From: Meandrina meandrites
Taxonomy: Eukaryota; Cnidaria; Anthozoa; Scleractinia; Meandrinidae
DNA length: 64,000 nt
Direction of reading: 5' to 3'
Assembly (NCBI GenBank): GCA_963693305.1
Contig: OY855904.1
Span: 34,091,417-34,155,416 of the forward strand
Shown piece after piece: positions 58,761 through 64,000 of this stretch (its first letter is position 1; each line of letters opens with the position of its first letter). A program made the position numbers and the translations under genes. Below the pieces are notes generated by a model, which was not told where the DNA came from, made no database searches, and was given only the letters and a program-made list of their open reading frames with translations.

Positions 58761-61700
58761 TTAAACGAAGGATTTATCTGTATACAGAAATCCTTCAGTA
58801 ACTACGTGCAGGTCGCATTGCGGACAATTTCCTGACGAGTAACAAAGTGTTAAGTTACATGTAAGCAGTTAAATGCTGGCACAACGGGGAATTTAAAGAT
58901 ATAAGTTATACATGCAGTTAAAAATGCTTTCCTTCGTAATGCTTTAATGAACGATAAAGGAAAACCGAACTTCCTGTTAAGTGTAAGTCATAAGATAATC
59001 TTTATTGCTGAAGCATTGCCCAAGTCTGTACATTATGCAAGGCATTTATGGTTCATGTCGCGATTATTTTTGTTCTCTAAACAGAGTTCTTGACAAAGCT
59101 CATTATGGAAATGTTGTTCAGCATTTTAAATGGGATACTGACTATGGTGAGTTTGTTGTAATAATACGTGTAAAAAGTCACGGCATAAATAATGAAACTA
59201 GTAAATCGAAAAATTGAAAAACACAAATCTTTGGTCTCGGGAGAATTCTACACTCAAATGGAGCCTATGTTGCATTTATATTATGTGATGAAAATACAGC
59301 TTATCAGTAATACAAAGCAGTGGCATGTGCTGCAGTATCCCATGCTTGTACTTACTTGACTTGATTTATCTCCTCCTCCCCCGGTGGGGAACTGGACCAG
59401 GTGTTCCATGCATACTGGTATTGAATCTATAAGCTCGGTAAATTAAAATAAGTGGTTTGTGGTCCAAAAAAATATCTAGTTATTTGGATACATTCGAAAT
59501 ATTTTTATCTTTCTGACGTCATGACTATGTATAAGCTTCGATTGGCTATTTTTAATCACATCTTTCAGAGTTACATGTATGGCCAAGTTTCTGGAGGATC
59601 ACCCATAGGTATGTCAGTAATATTTAACAAGACATGATTTACAGATGAAGAGAGCGAAAAGAGATGTTTGGCCGGAGATCAAAATCTTTTATTCTCTTGC
59701 TCTTATTTTCTTTTCTTGATAATATAGGAAGTTAGTTGATGCTTTTTAAACCCTTAAGTTATTTTAGCTACCTATCAAGGCCAAGAAAATCGTAGCAAAA
59801 TTATGTGCAACAAATTATTTACACATTCTTGTCAAATAGTTATTTCCGTCAAGATAAGACAGGTAATAGTCCAAACCTACCATTTTTCCACGATTACTTA
59901 CATTATTATTGTTTTGATCGCCAGTTTCTCCAGGCAAAATAGGGATGAGATGTGGAAGGCGTTGTTACAATACGCTTTGTCAACGAACTGCAGTATGATG
60001 ATGTTTCGTCCAAAAAAAGGGGGAGCAGAATTGTCCAACAGGGGTCATATAACAGCGTCATGAAGGGAGCGGGGGTACCAAATCATAGTTCTCACTTTCA
60101 TTTAATTTGGACCAAATCCTAGTTCCAGCGAAATTTTGATCCATATTCCAGTTAGATAATCTCAAATCCCATTCCCAGTGATTGTTTGTAAACTGATGCG
60201 CATAATGAGTTTAAAGCAATTGATTCCGTTGGATAAATGTACCTCCACCTGGATTGAAGAAGATCTCTCATTCTGCTGGTGAGCGCTCTTTCTCTTCCAA
60301 CCCTTGTCGGCATGACCATATTGAAACCACTTTTATCATCTGCTCCATACTCATCCGACCCATTGACTCCACTTTCGCTGCCGCTGTGGTCGTCACGTTG
60401 ATCAGTGCAGGTGACAACCTCAACAGGCTGTTCATAAGACTCACTTTCTGGACTTTCTGCTCTTCCACCTGACACAGAACATTGCGCATGATGAGGAAAT
60501 ACAAAACTGCAATTTAAGCGATGTCTGTGTCCCAGCTCTGTCCATGTCGTTGTCTTGTTGGACACCGTACTGCCTTGCACGCGCTGTATTGTTTTGCCAA
60601 CAATCTTATCTCTGCTTCTTCATTTCTGGACAATCTTTCTTGACGGGTTGGGAATTTCAAAATGAAACAACTGGCCAGCAGCAGTGAGAAGATTCAACAA
60701 GGCAGTGTGAAGTGGGATGCGTGTAATAATGTACAGACAATGCTGACACCCTTTTACTCCTTACGGATGAAACAGTCGTCTGTGCCTATCAGTAGACAGT
60801 GAATGTTGATTCTCAGCGTTCAATGTCAGTAGTGATTCCAAGAAAGACAGATCTTTGATTTTGTGTTGTTCCCTACCTTGCGAAGCGATTGTGCCATCAG
60901 TTTCAGTACCCTCTGGCCCATGTTCTCGCACCAAGGATTGTAGTTCTCTTGCCTTCTTCGAGCAAGACTTTGTCTACTCCAGCACCTCATCCACCATCCT
61001 CAATTGCTTCACCAACTGACCTCTGTGGCTCCCTAACTGTGCGTTTTTAAAATGAATGTTTAAAAAATCCTTGACCAGGACCTACAACCTTCCAATAAAC
61101 TATGCGATCCCTGTCAATGGTCCATTGATCAGCTTGACCGCCCCGGAACCAGCGTGTGCAACATAACCGTTTTACGACAAAATTTCACGGCTCAGATCCC
61201 AGTTGGTTGACACAGTTTAGAGTGTGATTGCAATCACAGCACCCGCCCCAGATTCTAAGAGCTTAACAGAGTGCTCTTCGCAGAACAAAATATCCTTAAG
61301 ATTCTTACATCGCTAAAGTTTGACCAGGTGTACTGGACTCAAACTACTGATTAATGTTTCAGTAAAACTAAATATAGTAACAGCTTATGTTAAAGAAATC
61401 TAACAATTTAAGAAGAAAATCTTTCCGTGTTCCAAGAAGTGAAATACTATTTTTTCAGGGGGCAATTATGAAGCACACTGGTTGTTGGATGGTTCTGATC
61501 CAGATCTAAGGTCAGTTTACTTATTTTTACATCAATCCTTCCCACCTTGTCAACACATTTTTATTCTCACAAAGAGAGCTATAATGTAATGATATGACTT
61601 GGCAGATCTCAGATATAACTTCCAAATTTCACGCGTTTCCTTCTGATTGTTTTCTGTTAAGGTTAAGTCTTTTTGAGTGGATTTCTGTTTATCGCATCAA

Positions 61701-61984
61701 TGCAACTTCACGTCTTGAATCATCTACTGCGTTTGCCATTTTGGATTGCGCAAGGAAGTAGCAAAGGCTTGACGTAAGTGTACAGGCCGGTGAACTAAAA
61801 CTACGGCGAACTCCACGTTTCAAGATCATATCCACTGAGATTGAGATCAAATTGATCACACCGAAAAACAACATTTGGCATAAAGAGCGCTCGTAGACGT
61901 GAGAATTGGGCCACGACAACTAGGCAAATAATTGTGTCAGTCTTTTCCTACACAATGTTACCTAGGAAAGATAAACGTTTATTC
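58761..61984. other. Unassigned interval with possible small exons
   Basis: Short open stretches with good acceptor and donor sites occur at 59085-59146 (CTCTAAACAG...GTGAGT), 59569-59608 (CTTTCAG...GTATGT) and 61460-61512 (TTTTTCAG...GTCAGT). They could be exons of an unrecognised host gene, but phases do not chain unambiguously and no domain is visible. A 142-codon minus frame at 60152-60580 has no recognisable feature. Confidence 0.2.
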
Positions 61985-62762
61985 ATTTGTCTCACGATGA
62001 AATCGCTTTGAGTTGTTGATCGTGACGTTTCGACTGCATGCTAGTCTTCATCAGGCGATGAGGTCGATTGTTTAGGTGTCGCATTTGTAGCACGTTGGTT
62101 CGCTGCAATTGGTACATTTCGATCTCCATTATTATTCCGACTGTTAGATGTTGTTCCTCATAGGTCCGCTTTGTTGTGCTTTTTGATCGTAGGTATGCAA
62201 GCTTCAGGAATTTCGATTCCACTATCTCTATTGATGTTGTTTGGATTAAGTTTTACATGGATAGCCTCCTTGACCCTACGTGCATACCAGTGAGGGTCAC
62301 GATCAATAAACGTGATTTCGTTCCAAATAGGAAGATGCCCCGTTTCATTAGCGTGTTCTGAAACTGCGGAGTTTTGCGTACGAGCAAACCGTATATCTCT
62401 ATCATGTTCTTTTATCCTTTCTTGCATCGCTCTCCCTGTTTCCCCAATATATACTTTGCCGCATTCACATGGAATCTTATAGACAACACCGTCTTGTTTA
62501 GTTGGTTCAGGGGCGTCTTTTGGTCGCACTAAGTGAGACCTAAGAGTTGTGTCCGATTTGAAGACTGTACGTACGCCTTGTTGTTGTAGGCAGCGGCGAA
62601 AAACCTCTGATACACCTTTAACGTAGGGTAGAACCGCAGTAGATTTAAATTCCTGGGTGGGTTCTTTGTTGGCTGTTGGTCTTGTCTTTGTGAGCTTCCT
62701 TAGAAACAAAGAAGGATATCCGTTTGAAACAAGTACTGATGATAAATATTTCTTTTCTTTCG
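61985..62762 (-). mobile_element. Penelope-like element, 3' part, minus strand
   Basis: Same family as the 34.7-39.4 kb pair but diverged. The frame 62709-62158 covers the segment after the RT and the GIY-YIG nuclease (CECGKVYIGETGRAM). Non-coding 3' end down to about 61985 with a hammerhead-like core. Begins inside the RT thumb region, so 5'-truncated. Confidence 0.85.
62023..62054 (-). ncRNA. Hammerhead-ribozyme-like core
   Basis: Read on minus: CTGATGA, GACT/AGTC stem with a shorter loop than in the other two copies, then CGAAACGTC. Loop change with conserved boxes is consistent with selection on the core. Confidence 0.5.
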
Positions 62763-62767
62763 TATCT

Positions 62768-64000
62768 TACAACACGATGAACAACAGACACAAACTGAAA
62801 TATAGGCGCACAGCCCTAAGGTTGATTCGTCGCCACGAGCGTTGCTCACGTAAGCTCGCTCGCTACAACAGCCATCTCACCTTTCTTACAAGGTGTATCA
62901 AGAGCCACATTATTCCACGAGACCTTCGGGTCCAACCTCCAGTTCCAACTAAAGGCGCTCGCAAAGTAGCCAAACCAGCCTCTATGAGGTTTCTAAGGGA
63001 GAGAATACGACTTACTCAGAGAGCTAAGGGAGATGCGAAAAGAGAAACTGAATCGCGTGCCAGTGGCATAACAGCCGCCCTGACACGGTAAACGAGGCCG
63101 CTGAAATACTTGAAAAGATCAGAGTTAATACCCATAGAGTATTTACTGCCACAAAAGATCCTCAACAACGCAACTTTCTAAAACTTGTACAAGAGAAACA
63201 GGTTCCTGTTTCTAGAACACCTCATGTTGACCAAACACCTCAAAAAGTCGACAAAAAATAAATGGGTAATTAACTTATCATCACGGCCCCTCAGCGATGC
63301 TGAAGTATCATTACTAGAGAAAGGGTTGAATTTCGCAGTAACACCAACTAACATTCCTGCCACTAAAATAGTCGCCAAAGCTGAAGCTGCCATGAGAACA
63401 CTTGACTCAGAACAAGCAGACACCATAAGGAGAACCGTAAACAACATCCTTCAACAGGCTGAACCGCCCAATCCTAACATCACGAAGGAAATGGAAGAAG
63501 CTGTTAAGAACTTGAAACAGGACGACTCTATTATGATCCTACCAGCGGACAAAGGTCACGCCAGTGTAGTCTTGAACACTGATACATACCATGATAAAAT
63601 GAAAACTCTAATTGAAACAGGTCCGTATCAACTCCTTAATTAAGACTCAACGGACCGACTAAGCCGAAAACTTACTGAAAAACTCCTCAGCTTAAAACGA
63701 AGTCGACACCTGTCAGAAACTGTCTACAATAAAATCAAACCTAGGCACAAACAGCCACCTAGCTTACGATTTGTCGGCTCACGTAGCTGACATCCTGTCC
63801 CCGTTGACAGGCAAATCAAACTACACAGTTACCAACTCCACTCATTTTGTATCCACCATCAGCCATGAGCGAATACAAGAAAACGAAGTCATGGTATTTT
63901 TTGACGTAGAATCGTTATTTACGAACGTGCCGATCGAAGGTGCCGTATATACGTAAAGGCCACATTACACAAACTAGAGAATGATCCCAATCTTGCCGAC
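62768..64000 (+). pseudogene. Penelope-like element, 5' part, plus strand (runs off window)
   Basis: ATG at 62777 (MNNRHKLKYRRTALRLIRRH) marks the family start codon. The frame breaks at 63090, has stops near 63260 and 63641, and lacks the segment around 63765 that should hold LPKLHK and RPIVSC; it stops again at 63955 after FDVESLFTNVPI. Head-to-head with the preceding minus fragment, the same arrangement as at 37.39 kb. Continues past the window end. Confidence 0.8.

Noticed and set aside
60152..60580. 142-codon minus ORF as a gene
   Set aside because: No domain, no splice context and no sign of codon conservation; overlapping frames of similar length exist.
1..64000. CRISPR array, rRNA or bacterial operon
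   Set aside because: No regularly spaced direct repeats with unique spacers, no rRNA-like sequence, and gene structure is eukaryotic throughout.

Overview
The window looks like nuclear DNA from a cnidarian, most likely an anthozoan such as a stony coral (inference). It is AT-rich. The one clear host gene is split by GT-AG introns into phase-matched exons. The rest is dominated by transposable elements of types common in cnidarian genomes: Penelope-like, Tx1/L1-like LINE, Crypton-like, P-superfamily, Kolobok/THAP-like, hAT-like MITEs, fold-back palindromes and a tRNA-like tandem repeat. No bacterial operon, CRISPR array or rRNA was seen.

Layout. 2-4760 is a DNA transposon with ~1 kb terminal inverted repeats (TIRs), a zinc-finger ORF inside each TIR and one central ORF behind a good core promoter. 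5380-22407 is a receptor tyrosine kinase gene: three fibronectin-III exons, a transmembrane exon and seven kinase exons. Together they give 902 uninterrupted codons including the stop; the 5' end lies outside the window or further upstream. Its introns hold a LINE tail, a RecQ-like helicase scrap, a Penelope remnant, two tyrosine-recombinase remnants, the tRNA-like repeat, an hAT-like MITE and a small 7-bp-TSD element. 22408-31889 is 3' UTR followed by nested repeats: a Kolobok-like TTAA element, an hAT-like MITE, fold-backs, and a 1.27-kb element with a 7-bp TSD.

31890-45307 is the centrepiece. It is a P-superfamily DNA transposon with TIRs and a 7-bp TSD. Its minus-strand transposase gene can be assembled into eight exons with matching phases and no stop codon (about 1087 residues). 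The protein ends in a putative cysteine-protease-like domain. The gene is broken once, by a 4.6-kb head-to-head Penelope insertion lying between the putative catalytic Cys and His. A two-part acidic ORF sits on the opposite strand near the left TIR. A 362-bp element with a 9-bp TSD sits inside the right TIR.

45325-56212 holds a small MITE, a 5'-truncated LINE and a near-full-length LINE of the same young family. The second has a 680-bp MITE with a 7-bp TSD in its 3' UTR. 57-58.8 kb is a decayed Gypsy-type retrotransposon. 58.8-62 kb is mostly unrecognised. 61985 to the end is another head-to-head Penelope pair, older than the first.

The kinase gene acts in cell-surface signalling. The rest reads as a record of successive insertions, several of which can be ordered by nesting and target-site duplications. 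All family assignments come from motif recognition without database searches.
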